DNA of 64,000 nucleotides from Gryllotalpicola daejeonensis (GCF_039538145.1 NZ_BAABBV010000001.1:1426001-1490000); one strand, 5' to 3'. Counted from the stretch's first letter, positions 16,160 through 24,703 are shown. The notes: generated from the letters alone by a model not told the origin. Numbers and translations are program-made.

Positions 16160-16539
16160 CACGCCTCGAGGTCGTCGGCGACCTTGCGCAGCGCCTGCGC
16201 CACCTTCGTGCCGTGCGACTTCGACGGGTAGCGGCCGTGCCGCAGGTCGTTGCCGATGCCGTCCAGCACCTGGATCAGGCTCTCGACCACCGCGGCCATG
16301 TCGTCGGCCTTCGGTCGGCGCTGGCGCGACAGGCTCACAGGTGCCTCGAGCACGCGCACCGAGAGCGCCTGGGCGCCCCGCTTGCCGTCGGCGATGCCGT
16401 ATTCGAGGCGCGTGCCGCTCTTGACCTCCGCCCCGGCGGGGAGCGCGGTGGCGTGCAGGAAGACTTCTTGGCCGTCATCGCCTGCGATGAAGCCGAAGCC
16501 CTTCTCCTCGTCGTAGAACTTGACCCGTCCGGTGGGCAT
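16159..16539 (-). CDS. Cold shock domain protein with C-terminal extension
   Basis: 126 residues, about twice a minimal Csp. Residues 1-67 form the cold shock domain with RNP1-like GRVKFYDEEKGFGFI and RNP2-like VFLHATALP. The remaining ~60 residues (ADDMAAVVESLIQVLDGIGN, then KVAQALRKVADDLEA) look helical and are a known actinobacterial extension. Likely a nucleic-acid chaperone acting with the DUF3027 protein. Start ATG 16539. Confidence 0.9.
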   Translation of the reverse strand: MPTGRVKFYDEEKGFGFIAGDDGQEVFLHATALPAGAEVKSGTRLEYGIADGKRGAQALSVRVLEAPVSLSRQRRPKADDMAAVVESLIQVLDGIGNDLRHGRYPSKSHGTKVAQALRKVADDLEA

Positions 16540-16614
16540 CGATACCTCTTTCGTCTGACTCGGTCCGGGGGAAGGCTGGCCGCCCCGAGACCGTATTCAA
16601 TTATCCTTGATCTC

Positions 16615-16881
16615 GTGCCCGACGAGACCCGTCCCCCTGTGAGTCGACTGCAACGCATGCTGGCGTTCTTCAGCCTGGCTCTGATCGGTCTCTCGGTCAT
16701 CGCCATCGTCATCCTGATGATCGTCGGGGGCGCCGGCATGAAGATACCCAGCACTCAGCTGCAGTACTTCGTGCAGTTCTTCCCGCTGCTGGCCCTGCCG
16801 CTGGGCGCTCTCGGGATCATCGCCCTGTTCGTCGTCGGCGCAGTCGAGCGCCGCAAGCTCAACACGCGGCAGTCCAAGTAG
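16615..16881 (+). CDS. Small two-TM membrane protein
   Basis: 88 residues starting at GTG 16615, 7 bases after a -10 hexamer TATCCT (16602-16607). It has two hydrophobic segments (LAFFSLALIGLSVIAIVILM and FFPLLALPLGALGIIALFVV) and a basic C-terminus ERRKLNTRQSK. Divergent from the cold shock gene and 26 bases before the helicase-domain gene. No family assigned; the position suggests co-transcription with the helicase pair. Confidence 0.7.
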   Translation: MPDETRPPVSRLQRMLAFFSLALIGLSVIAIVILMIVGGAGMKIPSTQLQYFVQFFPLLALPLGALGIIALFVVGAVERRKLNTRQSK

Positions 16882-16907
16882 GCCATGACGACGAGGCGAG
16901 GCGCACG

Positions 16908-18713
16908 ATGACGAGCACTCTGACACTCGCCTCCCGACTGGCGGCCCTCGACGACGAAGCACTGCGCGCGCTCATCGCCGTGCGCCTTCCACTGCGGCCG
17001 AAGATCGACGACTTCTTCGACCTCGCCGAGGCGCTGCTCGAGCACCCGGCCGTGCAGCACGCGCTGACGAGCCTCGACCGGCCGACGCTCGCCACGCTGG
17101 CCGCGGTCTCGCTGGGCGAGCCCATTGACGAGACGGATGCCGGAACCTCCGCTCGCCTCGCCGCACTCGCCGCCCGCGCGCTGATCGAGGAGAGCGAGAG
17201 CGGCTGGGTCGCCTACGAAGCCGTGCGCGAGCGGCTCGCCGCCTGGCCGCACGAAGGACTGCCCGGCGCTCAGCAGCTGCTCACCGAGACCCCGCCCAGC
17301 GCGCTCTCCGCCGTGGCATCCGGCGATCGCGCCGCGACCGATCAGCTCGCATCGGAGCGCGCCTTCCAGTCGGTGACGGCGTTCGCCGAGCTGTTCGGCG
17401 AGCTCGAGCGCGAACCGGCCCGCGAGCTGCAGAAGGGCGGTCTGAGCCTTCCTGACGGCCGCCGTCTCGCGACCGCCATGGGAGTGCAGGCCGAGGCGGT
17501 GCCTGTCGCCGTCTGGCTGTCTGAGCGCGCCGGGCTCGTCGCGCGCGACGGCTCGCTGTGGCTGACGACGGATGCCGCAGAGCAGTGGCTCGCCGGAACG
17601 ACGGCCGAGCGCTGGCAGTCGCTCGCCGCGACGTGGCTCGAGGCCGTGCCGCCGTCGATCAGAGACCTGCTGAAGGGGCGCACGCACCAGCAGTGGGGCC
17701 GCGCCCTGCACGACACGCTCGCCTGGTTCTATCCGGCCTCGGGCGAGCCGCTGATCCGCTCGGTGGAGCGCTTCGAGGCATCCGCCGAGCTCCTCGGCAT
17801 CACGGCGGCCGAGCTGCCCAGCTCGGCAGGCGCCGCATTGCTCGAGTCCGGCCCCGCGGCGGCCGCCAAGGCGATGGCCGCGCTGCTGCCCGCCGAGGTC
17901 GACAAGGTCTATCTGCAGCACGACCTCACCATCGTGAGCCCCGGCCCGCTCGTGCCGAGCCTTGACGCCCACCTGCGCCGCGTCGCCGATGTCGAGAGCC
18001 GGGCGCTCGCCTCGAGCTACCGGGTCACGGCGGCGAGCCTCGAGCGCGCGATCGGCGCGGGCGAGACGGCCGAGTCGATCAGGGCCTTCCTGACGAGCGT
18101 GTCGATCACCGGCATCCCCCAGCCCCTCGATTACCTGATCGACGAGGCCGTCAAGAGATACGGCCTGATCCGCGTGCGCGACAACGGCGACGAGCGGATG
18201 CGTGCGAGCGTGCGCTCGGTGGATGCGGGGCTGATCGGCGCCATCGCCGTCGACCAGGCGTTCGCGTCTCTCGGCTTCGCCCGCGTCTCAGACCACGAGC
18301 TCGTGACCCGCTTCCCGCGCGATGTCGTCTACTGGGCGCTTGCCGACGCGCGCTACCCCGTCGCCGCAGAAGACGCCAACGGCCGCGTGGTGGGCGTCAA
18401 GAAGCGGCATGCACCCGCGACTGACGCCGTGCCGACCGTCGACCGTGCGAGTGCTCTCGTCGCGCACCTGCGCGAGGCGGCGGCCTCCGAGGCGGCCCAG
18501 TCGCCAGAGGCCTGGCTCTCACGCCAGCTCGAGGCGGCGGTGAAGGCGCGCGTGCCGCTGATCGTGACGGTCGGCATGCCCGACGGTTCCGAGCTCGAGT
18601 TCCTGCTCGAGCCGACCGGCGTCGGCGGCGGCCGGCTGCGCGGCCGCGACCGCAAGGCCGACATCGAGCGCACGCTGCCGCTCAAGAGCATCAAGGGAGT
18701 CCGGGCACCGTAG
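16908..18713 (+). CDS. Helicase-associated (XPB/Ssl2-like C-terminal domain) protein
   Basis: 601 residues. No Walker motifs are seen. The middle-to-C-terminal part (VYLQHDLTIVSPGPL, then SYRVTAASLERAIGAGETAE and PQPLDYLIDEAVKRYG) matches the conserved domain found in actinobacterial proteins next to XPB helicases. In mycobacteria the equivalent gene also precedes the ercc3-like helicase. Probably a partner of that helicase in DNA repair or transcription-coupled processing; biochemistry is not established. Confidence 0.8.
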   Translation: MTSTLTLASRLAALDDEALRALIAVRLPLRPKIDDFFDLAEALLEHPAVQHALTSLDRPTLATLAAVSLGEPIDETDAGTSARLAALAARALIEESESGWVAYEAVRERLAAWPHEGLPGAQQLLTETPPSALSAVASGDRAATDQLASERAFQSVTAFAELFGELEREPARELQKGGLSLPDGRRLATAMGVQAEAVPVAVWLSERAGLVARDGSLWLTTDAAEQWLAGTTAERWQSLAATWLEAVPPSIRDLLKGRTHQQWGRALHDTLAWFYPASGEPLIRSVERFEASAELLGITAAELPSSAGAALLESGPAAAAKAMAALLPAEVDKVYLQHDLTIVSPGPLVPSLDAHLRRVADVESRALASSYRVTAASLERAIGAGETAESIRAFLTSVSITGIPQPLDYLIDEAVKRYGLIRVRDNGDERMRASVRSVDAGLIGAIAVDQAFASLGFARVSDHELVTRFPRDVVYWALADARYPVAAEDANGRVVGVKKRHAPATDAVPTVDRASALVAHLREAAASEAAQSPEAWLSRQLEAAVKARVPLIVTVGMPDGSELEFLLEPTGVGGGRLRGRDRKADIERTLPLKSIKGVRAP

Positions 18714-18743
18714 CCGAAGCTGCGAGGGGTAGGCTCGCTCTTT

Positions 18744-20393
18744 ATGGCTGACGGACCCCTCATCGTCCAGAGCGACCGCACTGTGCTGCTCGAAGTCGCG
18801 CACCCGCTTGCCGAAGACGCCCGCCACGACCTCGCGGTTTTCGCCGAGCTCGAGCGGGCGCCCGAGCACGTGCACACCTACCGCATCACGCGGCTGGGCC
18901 TGTGGAATGCGCGTGCTGCGGGGCACCAGGCCGACGACATGCTGGCGACGCTCGAGCGCTATTCGAAGTTCCCGGTGCCGCAGTCGGTGGCCGTCGACAT
19001 GCGCGAGACGGTCGAGCGCTACGGCAAGCTCGTGATCACGAGGGATGCCGAGCAGGCGCTCGTGCTGAAGAGCACCGACCGCGCGGTGCTCACCGAGGTG
19101 GCATCCGCCAAGCGCATCGCGCCCCTGCTCACGCGCCGCATCGATGACGAGACCTACGCGGTCGACGCGTGGGCGCGCGGGGCACTCAAGCAGGAGCTCG
19201 TGAAGCTCGGCTGGCCCGCCGAGGACCTCGCGGGCTACACCCCGGGGACGCCGCACCCGATCGACCTCGCCGAGGACGGCTGGCACCTGCGCGACTATCA
19301 GGCGAAGGCCGTCGACAACTTCTTCGAGGGCGGCTCGGGCGTCGTCGTGCTGCCGTGCGGCGCGGGCAAGACCCTGGTCGGTGCGGGCGCCATGGCCACC
19401 GCGAAGACCACGACGCTGATCCTCGTCACCAACACCGTGAGCGCCCGCCAGTGGCGCGACGAGCTGCTGCGCCGCACCTCGCTCACCGAAGACGAGATCG
19501 GCGAGTACTCGGGTCAGACCAAAGAGATCAAGCCGGTTACGATCGCGACCTACCAGATCCTCACGGCGAAGCGGAAGGGGCAGTACGCGCACCTCGCGCT
19601 GCTCGATGCGCTCGACTGGGGCCTCGTGGTGTACGACGAGGTCCACCTGCTGCCTGCGCCGGTGTTCAAGCTGACGGCCGAGCTGCAGGCGCGCCGCCGC
19701 CTGGGCCTGACCGCGACCCTCGTGCGCGAAGACGGCCGCGAGGGCGATGTGTTCTCGCTGATCGGGCCGAAGCGCTTCGACGCACCCTGGAAGGAGATCG
19801 AGGCGCAGGGCTTCATCTCGCCCGCCGCGTGCTTCGAGGTGCGGGTCGACCTGCCGCCGTCCGACCGCCTCGAGTACGCGGCGTCGGCCGACGACGAGCG
19901 CTATCGCCTCGCCGCAACCGCGCCGGCCAAGCTCGACGTGGTGCGGTCACTCGTGAAGAAGCACGAGGGCGAGCGCGTGCTGATCATCGGCCAGTACCTG
20001 GACCAGATCGAGATGCTGGCGGATGCCCTGGGAGCCCCGCAGCTGACGGGGGCCACCCCCGTCGACGAGCGCGAGCGGCTGTTCCAGGCGTTCCGCACGG
20101 GCGAGATCAAGACGCTGGTCGTCTCGAAGGTGGCGAACTTCTCGGTCGACCTGCCCGAGGCGACGGTGGCGATCCAGGTCTCCGGATCATTCGGGTCGCG
20201 GCAGGAGGAGGCGCAGCGCCTCGGCCGGCTGCTTCGACCGAAGGAATCCGGGCTGTCCGCGAACTTCTACACGCTCGTCGCGCGCGACACCGTCGACCAG
20301 GACTTCGCGCAGAACCGCCAGCGCTTCCTCGCAGAGCAGGGCTATTCCTACACGATCCTCGACGCCCGCTCCCTCGACGCCGTAGCGGCGTAA
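18744..20393 (+). CDS. XPB-type DNA repair helicase (superfamily 2)
   Basis: 549 residues. An N-terminal ~170-residue domain is followed by RecA-like domain 1 with Walker A PCGAGKT (204-210), the DEVH box at 298-301 and GLTATLVRED. Domain 2 has IIGQYLDQIEML and the QRLGRLLRP motif VI. This matches bacterial XPB 3'-5' helicases. The -10 TAGGCT (18730-18735) lies 8 bases before ATG 18744, so a leaderless mRNA from its own promoter is possible in addition to read-through from the upstream gene. Confidence 0.92.
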   Translation: MADGPLIVQSDRTVLLEVAHPLAEDARHDLAVFAELERAPEHVHTYRITRLGLWNARAAGHQADDMLATLERYSKFPVPQSVAVDMRETVERYGKLVITRDAEQALVLKSTDRAVLTEVASAKRIAPLLTRRIDDETYAVDAWARGALKQELVKLGWPAEDLAGYTPGTPHPIDLAEDGWHLRDYQAKAVDNFFEGGSGVVVLPCGAGKTLVGAGAMATAKTTTLILVTNTVSARQWRDELLRRTSLTEDEIGEYSGQTKEIKPVTIATYQILTAKRKGQYAHLALLDALDWGLVVYDEVHLLPAPVFKLTAELQARRRLGLTATLVREDGREGDVFSLIGPKRFDAPWKEIEAQGFISPAACFEVRVDLPPSDRLEYAASADDERYRLAATAPAKLDVVRSLVKKHEGERVLIIGQYLDQIEMLADALGAPQLTGATPVDERERLFQAFRTGEIKTLVVSKVANFSVDLPEATVAIQVSGSFGSRQEEAQRLGRLLRPKESGLSANFYTLVARDTVDQDFAQNRQRFLAEQGYSYTILDARSLDAVAA

Positions 20394-20394
20394 G

Positions 20395-20430
20395 GGCCTC
20401 ACGATCGTTGAGGAGCACGCGGAGCTTGCG
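20395..20430. repeat. REP-like unit A (partial), direct copy
   Basis: 36 bp that are repeated exactly at 20433-20468 with a period of 38. It contains ACGATCGTTGAGGAGC and lacks the GTCTCGAAACGATC end found in the complete unit. It starts two bases after the helicase stop codon. Confidence 0.85.
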
Positions 20431-20432
20431 AC

Positions 20433-20490
20433 GGCCTCACGATCGTTGAGGAGCACGCGGAGCTTGCGGAGCGCGCGTCTCGAAACGATC
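20433..20490. repeat. REP-like unit B (complete), left flank of GIY-YIG gene
   Basis: About 58 bp running from CCTCACGATCGTTGAGGAGC to GCGTCTCGAAACGATC. The ends GATCGTT/AACGATC are inverted, so the unit can fold on itself. It is nearly identical, in reverse complement, to 20860-20913: two substitutions and one 2-bp indel. Confidence 0.88.
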
Positions 20491-20543
20491 TCCCTGTGGA
20501 GAACCAACCCCGACGGCATCCCCGGTCTGGCATCCTCGCCGCC

Positions 20544-20861
20544 ATGTCTGGCGGCTACCTCTACATGCTGAAGTGCTCCGACGGCTCCTACTACGTCGGC
20601 AGTACGCGGAACCTCGATGCCCGAATGGCGCAGCACGGCGCTGGCAAGGGGTCTGAATACACGCGCAAGCGGATGCCTGTTGAGCTGGTCTTCGTAGCGG
20701 AGTTCGACTCCGCGCAGGAAGCGTGGGAGATGGAGAGACGGGTGCACGGCTGGGGCCGTGCCAAACGTGAGGCGCTGATCGCCGGCGATTGGAACCAGAT
20801 CTCGCGACTCGCAAGCCGAGCGAAGGGGGCGATTACTCGCAGCGGCGCTGACGGCTCCTGA
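20544..20861 (+). CDS. GIY-YIG nuclease family protein framed by inverted REP-like units
   Basis: 105 residues, the size of the stand-alone UPF0213/YhbQ-like GIY-YIG group. The GIY half is GGYLYMLKC and the YIG half is YYVGSTRNLDARMAQH, with the R-x3-H pattern. Downstream comes ELVFVAEFDSAQEAWEMER with the metal-binding Glu, then KREALI. The start ATG 20544 has a CATCCT -10-like hexamer 7 bases upstream and no RBS. A complete REP-like unit ends 54 bases before the gene, and its inverted copy begins at the last base of the stop codon. No transposase is present. Confidence 0.9.
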   Translation: MSGGYLYMLKCSDGSYYVGSTRNLDARMAQHGAGKGSEYTRKRMPVELVFVAEFDSAQEAWEMERRVHGWGRAKREALIAGDWNQISRLASRAKGAITRSGADGS

Positions 20862-20913
20862 TCGTTTCGAGACGCGCGCTCCGCAGGCTCCGCGGGCTCC
20901 TCAACGATCGAGG
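20860..20913. repeat. REP-like unit C (complete), inverted, right flank of GIY-YIG gene
   Basis: A 54-bp inverted copy of unit B, running from GATCGTTTCGAGACGCGC to CTCCTCAACGATCGAGG. Its first bases overlap the stop codon of the GIY-YIG gene. Confidence 0.88.
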
Positions 20914-20936
20914 TTCGACGCGCGCTCCGCAGGCGG
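20914..20936. repeat. REP-like unit D (truncated), inverted
   Basis: TTCGACGCGCGCTCCGCAGG repeats the start of unit C with a 2-bp deletion and stops before the CTCCTCAACGATC end. With unit A it makes the array symmetric: partial, complete, gene, complete, partial. Confidence 0.7.
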
Positions 20937-20946
20937 CGCGGACCCG

Positions 20947-21720
20947 TCAGCCGCTATGCGGCTCGTCGCGGACGTAGCGCAGCAGCAGGGTCGAGTCCGA
21001 GTTGAGGACCTGCGCGAGCCTCATGGGCTGCGGGTCGGACGGCACCGCGCCTGTGATGCGGCCCGCATCGCCGCCCTCGAGCGTCGCGGTCACCGTCAGG
21101 CAGATCTCGTCGATCGCGCCGTCTGCGAGCATGAGGCCCGCGAGCGTCGGGCCACCCTCGCAGTGCACACGCAGCAGTCCCCGGCGCTGGAACTCCTCGA
21201 GCAGGAACGACGACTCGACGAGGTCGACCCCCGCGACGACCACGTCGGCCACCTCGCTGAGTGCTTGGAACCGGTCGTCAGGGGCATCGGCGGTCGTCAG
21301 CACGATCGGGCGCACCGGCGCCTCGGCGAAGATCGACGCGGCGGGCCCGAGGCCGAGCTCCGCCGACACGATCGCGAACACCGGGTGCGGCGTGAAGCCG
21401 TGCGCGACGCGCCAGGCGGCATCCGCATCGGAGAGCCGCAGCGCGCCGTAGCCTTCTTTGCGCACGGTGCCCGCCCCGACGAGCACCACGTCGGCGAGGC
21501 GCCGCAACAGGGCGAAGACGCGGTTGTCGGCGCTGTCCTGCAGGCCGCCGCTCACCCCGTCGCGGGTGACCGCGCCGTCGATCGACGCGACGAAGTTGAG
21601 CCGCACCCACGGCCGGCCGTCGGCGTGCGAGGCCCCCTCGTCGTACCAGTCGAGCAGCTGCTGATCGTCGGCGTCGGCAACCGCCGTCGGAACCAGTCGG
21701 TCGATGCGCGCCGAGCTCAC
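20947..21720 (-). CDS. RibD C-terminal-like (pyrimidine reductase family) protein
   Basis: 257 residues, only the reductase half of RibD; no deaminase domain. WVRLNFVASIDGAVTRDG, GGLQDSADNRVFALLRRLAD, VLVGAGTVRKEGYG and VHCEGGPTLAGLML are the dihydrofolate-reductase-fold landmarks. It overlaps the DHPS-like gene by 4 bases (ATGA), so the two are coupled. It may reduce a pterin or a flavin precursor. The stand-alone mycobacterial RibD-like Rv2671 can act as a dihydrofolate reductase, which makes a pterin role plausible here. Confidence 0.85.
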   Translation of the reverse strand: MSSARIDRLVPTAVADADDQQLLDWYDEGASHADGRPWVRLNFVASIDGAVTRDGVSGGLQDSADNRVFALLRRLADVVLVGAGTVRKEGYGALRLSDADAAWRVAHGFTPHPVFAIVSAELGLGPAASIFAEAPVRPIVLTTADAPDDRFQALSEVADVVVAGVDLVESSFLLEEFQRRGLLRVHCEGGPTLAGLMLADGAIDEICLTVTATLEGGDAGRITGAVPSDPQPMRLAQVLNSDSTLLLRYVRDEPHSG

Positions 21721-22685
21721 CGGTTCTCCACCGCCGAATTCCGGTGCGGCCCCTGCGGGCCCGCGTCGCTCACGTTCATCTCGCCCATGTTGTGCACCAA
21801 CTCCCCCGCGGGCGCCCTCGACCCCAGAATGGCCTCGGTCATCCGCACGGCGGCGACAGACTCGCGCACGTTGTGCATCCGCACGATGCGCGCCCCCTGC
21901 ATGATCGCCACGACGGCTGCGGCGAGCGACCCCTCGACGCGCTCGCCCCGCGGGGCATCCAGCGTCTCACCCACGAAATCCTTGTTCGAGACGGCGGCGA
22001 GCACCGGGTAGCCCAGCTCGGCGATCTCGGCGAGCCGCCTGGTCAGCTCGAGCGACTGCAGCGTGTTCTTGTTGAGGTCATGGCCGGGGTCGATGATGAG
22101 CCGGTCGGATGCCACACCTGATTCGAGCGCGTAGGAAACGCGGTCCGCAAGGAACTCGGCGACTTCGGCGACGACGTCTTCGTATTCCGGCCGGGCGAAC
22201 TGCGTGCGCGGGCCCGCTCCGCGCGGTGCGGCCAGCGAGTGGGTGACCACCAGCGTGGCGTCCGAGTCGGCGACGACACGCGCAAGGTCGGGGTCGTGCA
22301 GTCCCGTGGTGTCGTTGATCACGTCGGCGCCCGCCGCGAGCGCAGCCCGGGCCACCCGTGCGTCGAAGGTGTCGACCGAGATCACGACGTCGCTCGCCGC
22401 GCGCACGGCCTCGACGACCGGAACGACCCGCGCGATCTCCTCCTCCGCGGCGAGCGCGGGCCCCGGCGCGAAGGGGACTCCCCCGATGTCGACCCAATCG
22501 GCGCCGGCATCCGCTGCGCTCACACACGCCGCCACGGCGGCGTCGAGCCCGAACGTGCGCCCCTGGTCGTAGAACGAGTCAGGCGTGCGGTTCACCACCG
22601 CCATGACCGCGACCTGGCGCGAGAAGTCGAAGGTGCGCGTACCGATCCGTCGCACCGGCTCGCGCAGCGGCGGAAGGTAGATCAT
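21717..22685 (-). CDS. Dihydropteroate synthase-like protein (FolP2-like)
   Basis: 322 residues with a TIM-barrel DHPS fold: AVVNRTPDSFYDQGRTF, DADWVDIGGV, SVDTFDARVARAAL, VINDTTGL and IDPGHDLNKN. The pABA-loop text that is DIGGESTRPG in classical FolP reads DIGGVPFAPG, so the Ser-Thr-Arg of the sulfonamide-sensitive site is missing. The non-folate FolP2 group of actinobacteria shows similar changes. It sits in a tightly overlapping operon with a flavoprotein reductase and a RibD-like reductase, not with folB/folK. Confidence 0.82.
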   Translation of the reverse strand: MIYLPPLREPVRRIGTRTFDFSRQVAVMAVVNRTPDSFYDQGRTFGLDAAVAACVSAADAGADWVDIGGVPFAPGPALAAEEEIARVVPVVEAVRAASDVVISVDTFDARVARAALAAGADVINDTTGLHDPDLARVVADSDATLVVTHSLAAPRGAGPRTQFARPEYEDVVAEVAEFLADRVSYALESGVASDRLIIDPGHDLNKNTLQSLELTRRLAEIAELGYPVLAAVSNKDFVGETLDAPRGERVEGSLAAAVVAIMQGARIVRMHNVRESVAAVRMTEAILGSRAPAGELVHNMGEMNVSDAGPQGPHRNSAVENR

Positions 22686-23926
22686 GCCTCGAGAATCGGC
22701 ACGTCGGGGTCGGTCAGCTTCGCAAGGTCGACGGTGCGGCCGCTGCGGATCAGCGTCTGGATGTCATCTGAGACATCCCACACGTTGACGTTCATGCCGG
22801 CGACGACCCGACCGCCCGCGACCCAGAAGGCGACGAACTCGCGCCCGTCGACGTCGCCCCGGAAGACCGGCTGCGTATCGGCGGCGAGCGGAACGTAGCC
22901 CGCGTACTCCATGCCGACGTCGTACTGGTCGCTGTAGAAGTACGGCACGTCGTCGTAGCTCACGTCCTGACCGAGCATCGACCGCGCCGCCGCGCGCCCG
23001 CTGCCGATCGCGTTCGCCCAGTGCTCGCTGCGGAACCGGCGCCCCAGCGCGGGATTGATCGGATTCACGACGTCACCGGCCGCGTAGACGAGCGCGTTCG
23101 ACGAGACGAGAGCGGCGGATGCCAGCACCCCGTCTTTGACCTCGAGCCCGGCGTCTTCGGCGATCTCGACATTCGGCACTGCGCCGAGGCCCACGATCAC
23201 GATGTCTGCGGGGATCACCTCGCCGTCGTTGTCGGTCTCGACGCCGGTCACCACCGGGCCGCCTGGTCCGTCGGAAGCCTGAATCGCGCGCACCTCGCGC
23301 TGCAGCCGGAACTGCACGCCGTGGTCGCGGTGGATCGCCGCGTAGATCGCGCCCAGCTCGGGCCCGACTCCGCTCGAGAGCGGCACCGCGCCCCGGCCGA
23401 CGACGGTCACGCCGTTGCCGTAGCCCCGCGCGACGGCCGCGGTCTCCATGCCGATCCACCCGGTGCCGAGGACGACCACCTTGCGGCCGCCTTCGCGCAG
23501 AGCGTCACGCAGCTCTTCGCTGTCGTCGAGCGTGCGCAGGTAGAAGACACCGGATGCCTCTGCTCCCGGCATTCGCAGAGTGCGCGGCTTCGCGCCGGTC
23601 GCGACCAGCGCCTTGTCGAAGTCGACCGACGAGCTCTCATCGAGGATCACCCGGTTGTCGACCAGGTCGAGTTCGACGGCGAGGGTGCCGGTGAGCACGT
23701 GCACGTCGTGCTCGTGGTACCAGTCCCACGGGTGCACATACGTTTCCGCGGGCTCCTTCGCGGGATCGCTCAGATACTCCTTCGACAGCGGCGGTCGCAG
23801 GTACGGCACATGGCGCTCGGAGCCGATCATCATGACGTCGCCGTCGTAGCCCTCGTCGCGCAGCGTCTCGGCGGCCGTGGCGGCGGCGAGGCCGCCTCCG
23901 ATGATCACGAAGCGCCGTGTCGTCAT
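22682..23926 (-). CDS. NAD(P)/FAD-dependent oxidoreductase (ferredoxin-reductase type)
   Basis: 414 residues. The N-terminal FAD fold is FVIIGGGLAAATAAETL, PYLRPPLSKEYL is the FAD-contacting loop, ALVATGAKPRTL comes next, and the NAD fold is VVVLGTGWIGMETAA. A second FAD motif VYAAGDV and the C-terminal ferredoxin-reductase dimer domain (RGDVDGREFVAFWVAGGRVV) complete it. This class transfers electrons from NAD(P)H to a ferredoxin or Rieske partner. The first gene of a three-gene operon joined by ATGA overlaps. Confidence 0.9.
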   Translation of the reverse strand: MTTRRFVIIGGGLAAATAAETLRDEGYDGDVMMIGSERHVPYLRPPLSKEYLSDPAKEPAETYVHPWDWYHEHDVHVLTGTLAVELDLVDNRVILDESSSVDFDKALVATGAKPRTLRMPGAEASGVFYLRTLDDSEELRDALREGGRKVVVLGTGWIGMETAAVARGYGNGVTVVGRGAVPLSSGVGPELGAIYAAIHRDHGVQFRLQREVRAIQASDGPGGPVVTGVETDNDGEVIPADIVIVGLGAVPNVEIAEDAGLEVKDGVLASAALVSSNALVYAAGDVVNPINPALGRRFRSEHWANAIGSGRAAARSMLGQDVSYDDVPYFYSDQYDVGMEYAGYVPLAADTQPVFRGDVDGREFVAFWVAGGRVVAGMNVNVWDVSDDIQTLIRSGRTVDLAKLTDPDVPILEA

Positions 23927-24010
23927 GCTTCGAGCCTATTCCGCCGAGCGCATACTTCGCGCTCAAAGTTTTCTCTGGCGGGTTTCAGGAAACATGCAGA
24001 TAATGGGCGC

Positions 24011-24703
24011 ATGAACGCAGGACCTCGAATTCTGATCGTCGATGACGAGCCGAACATCCGCGATCTTCTGACCACCAGCCTCCGCTTCGCCGGCTTCGCC
24101 GTGCGCGCCGTCGCCAATGGCGCCCAGGCCATCTCGGCCGTGCTCGAAGAGGAACCCGACCTCATCATCCTCGACGTGATGCTGCCCGACATGAACGGCT
24201 TCGGCGTCACCAAGCGGCTCCGCGGCGCGGGCTACACCGCCCCGATCCTCTTCCTCACCGCGAAGGACGATACCGAAGACAAGATCACCGGCCTCACCGT
24301 CGGCGGCGACGACTACGTCACCAAGCCGTTCAGCCTCGACGAGATCGTCGCCCGCATCAAGGCGATCCTGCGGCGCACCATGCAGGCCGACGACGACGCG
24401 ATCATCCGCGCCGGCGAGCTCACGATGGACCAGGACACGCATGAGGTCTTCGTCGGCGACGCGCCGATCGAGCTCTCGCCCACCGAGTTCAAGCTGCTGC
24501 GCTACCTGATGCTCAACCCCAACCGCGTGCTCTCGAAGGCGCAGATCCTCGACCACGTCTGGGAGTACGACTTCAACGGCGACGCCGGCATCGTCGAGAG
24601 CTACATCTCGTACCTGCGCCGCAAGGTCGACGCGCACTCGAGCGAGCCGCTCATCCAGACGAAGCGCGGCTTCGGCTACATGCTGAAGGCCGGCAAGGCG
24701 TAG
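24011..24703 (+). CDS. OmpR-family response regulator
   Basis: 230 residues. The receiver has D55 (IILDVMLPD), T/A switch residues in FLTAKDD and K104 in VTKPFS. The winged-helix output domain has LSPTEFKLLRYLMLNPNRVL and a YISYLRRKV recognition helix. It resembles the TrcR/PrrA-type actinobacterial regulators. The start at ATG 24011 lies 6 bases after GATAAT (23999-24004), so the mRNA is probably leaderless. A GTTTC-AG-GAAAC dyad at about 23981-23992 upstream may be an autoregulatory site. Confidence 0.92.
   Translation: MNAGPRILIVDDEPNIRDLLTTSLRFAGFAVRAVANGAQAISAVLEEEPDLIILDVMLPDMNGFGVTKRLRGAGYTAPILFLTAKDDTEDKITGLTVGGDDYVTKPFSLDEIVARIKAILRRTMQADDDAIIRAGELTMDQDTHEVFVGDAPIELSPTEFKLLRYLMLNPNRVLSKAQILDHVWEYDFNGDAGIVESYISYLRRKVDAHSSEPLIQTKRGFGYMLKAGKA

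Noticed and set aside
21717..22685. Sole folate-pathway dihydropteroate synthase
   Set aside because: The pABA-site signature is altered and no folB, folK or folE gene is adjacent, so I kept it as DHPS-like only.
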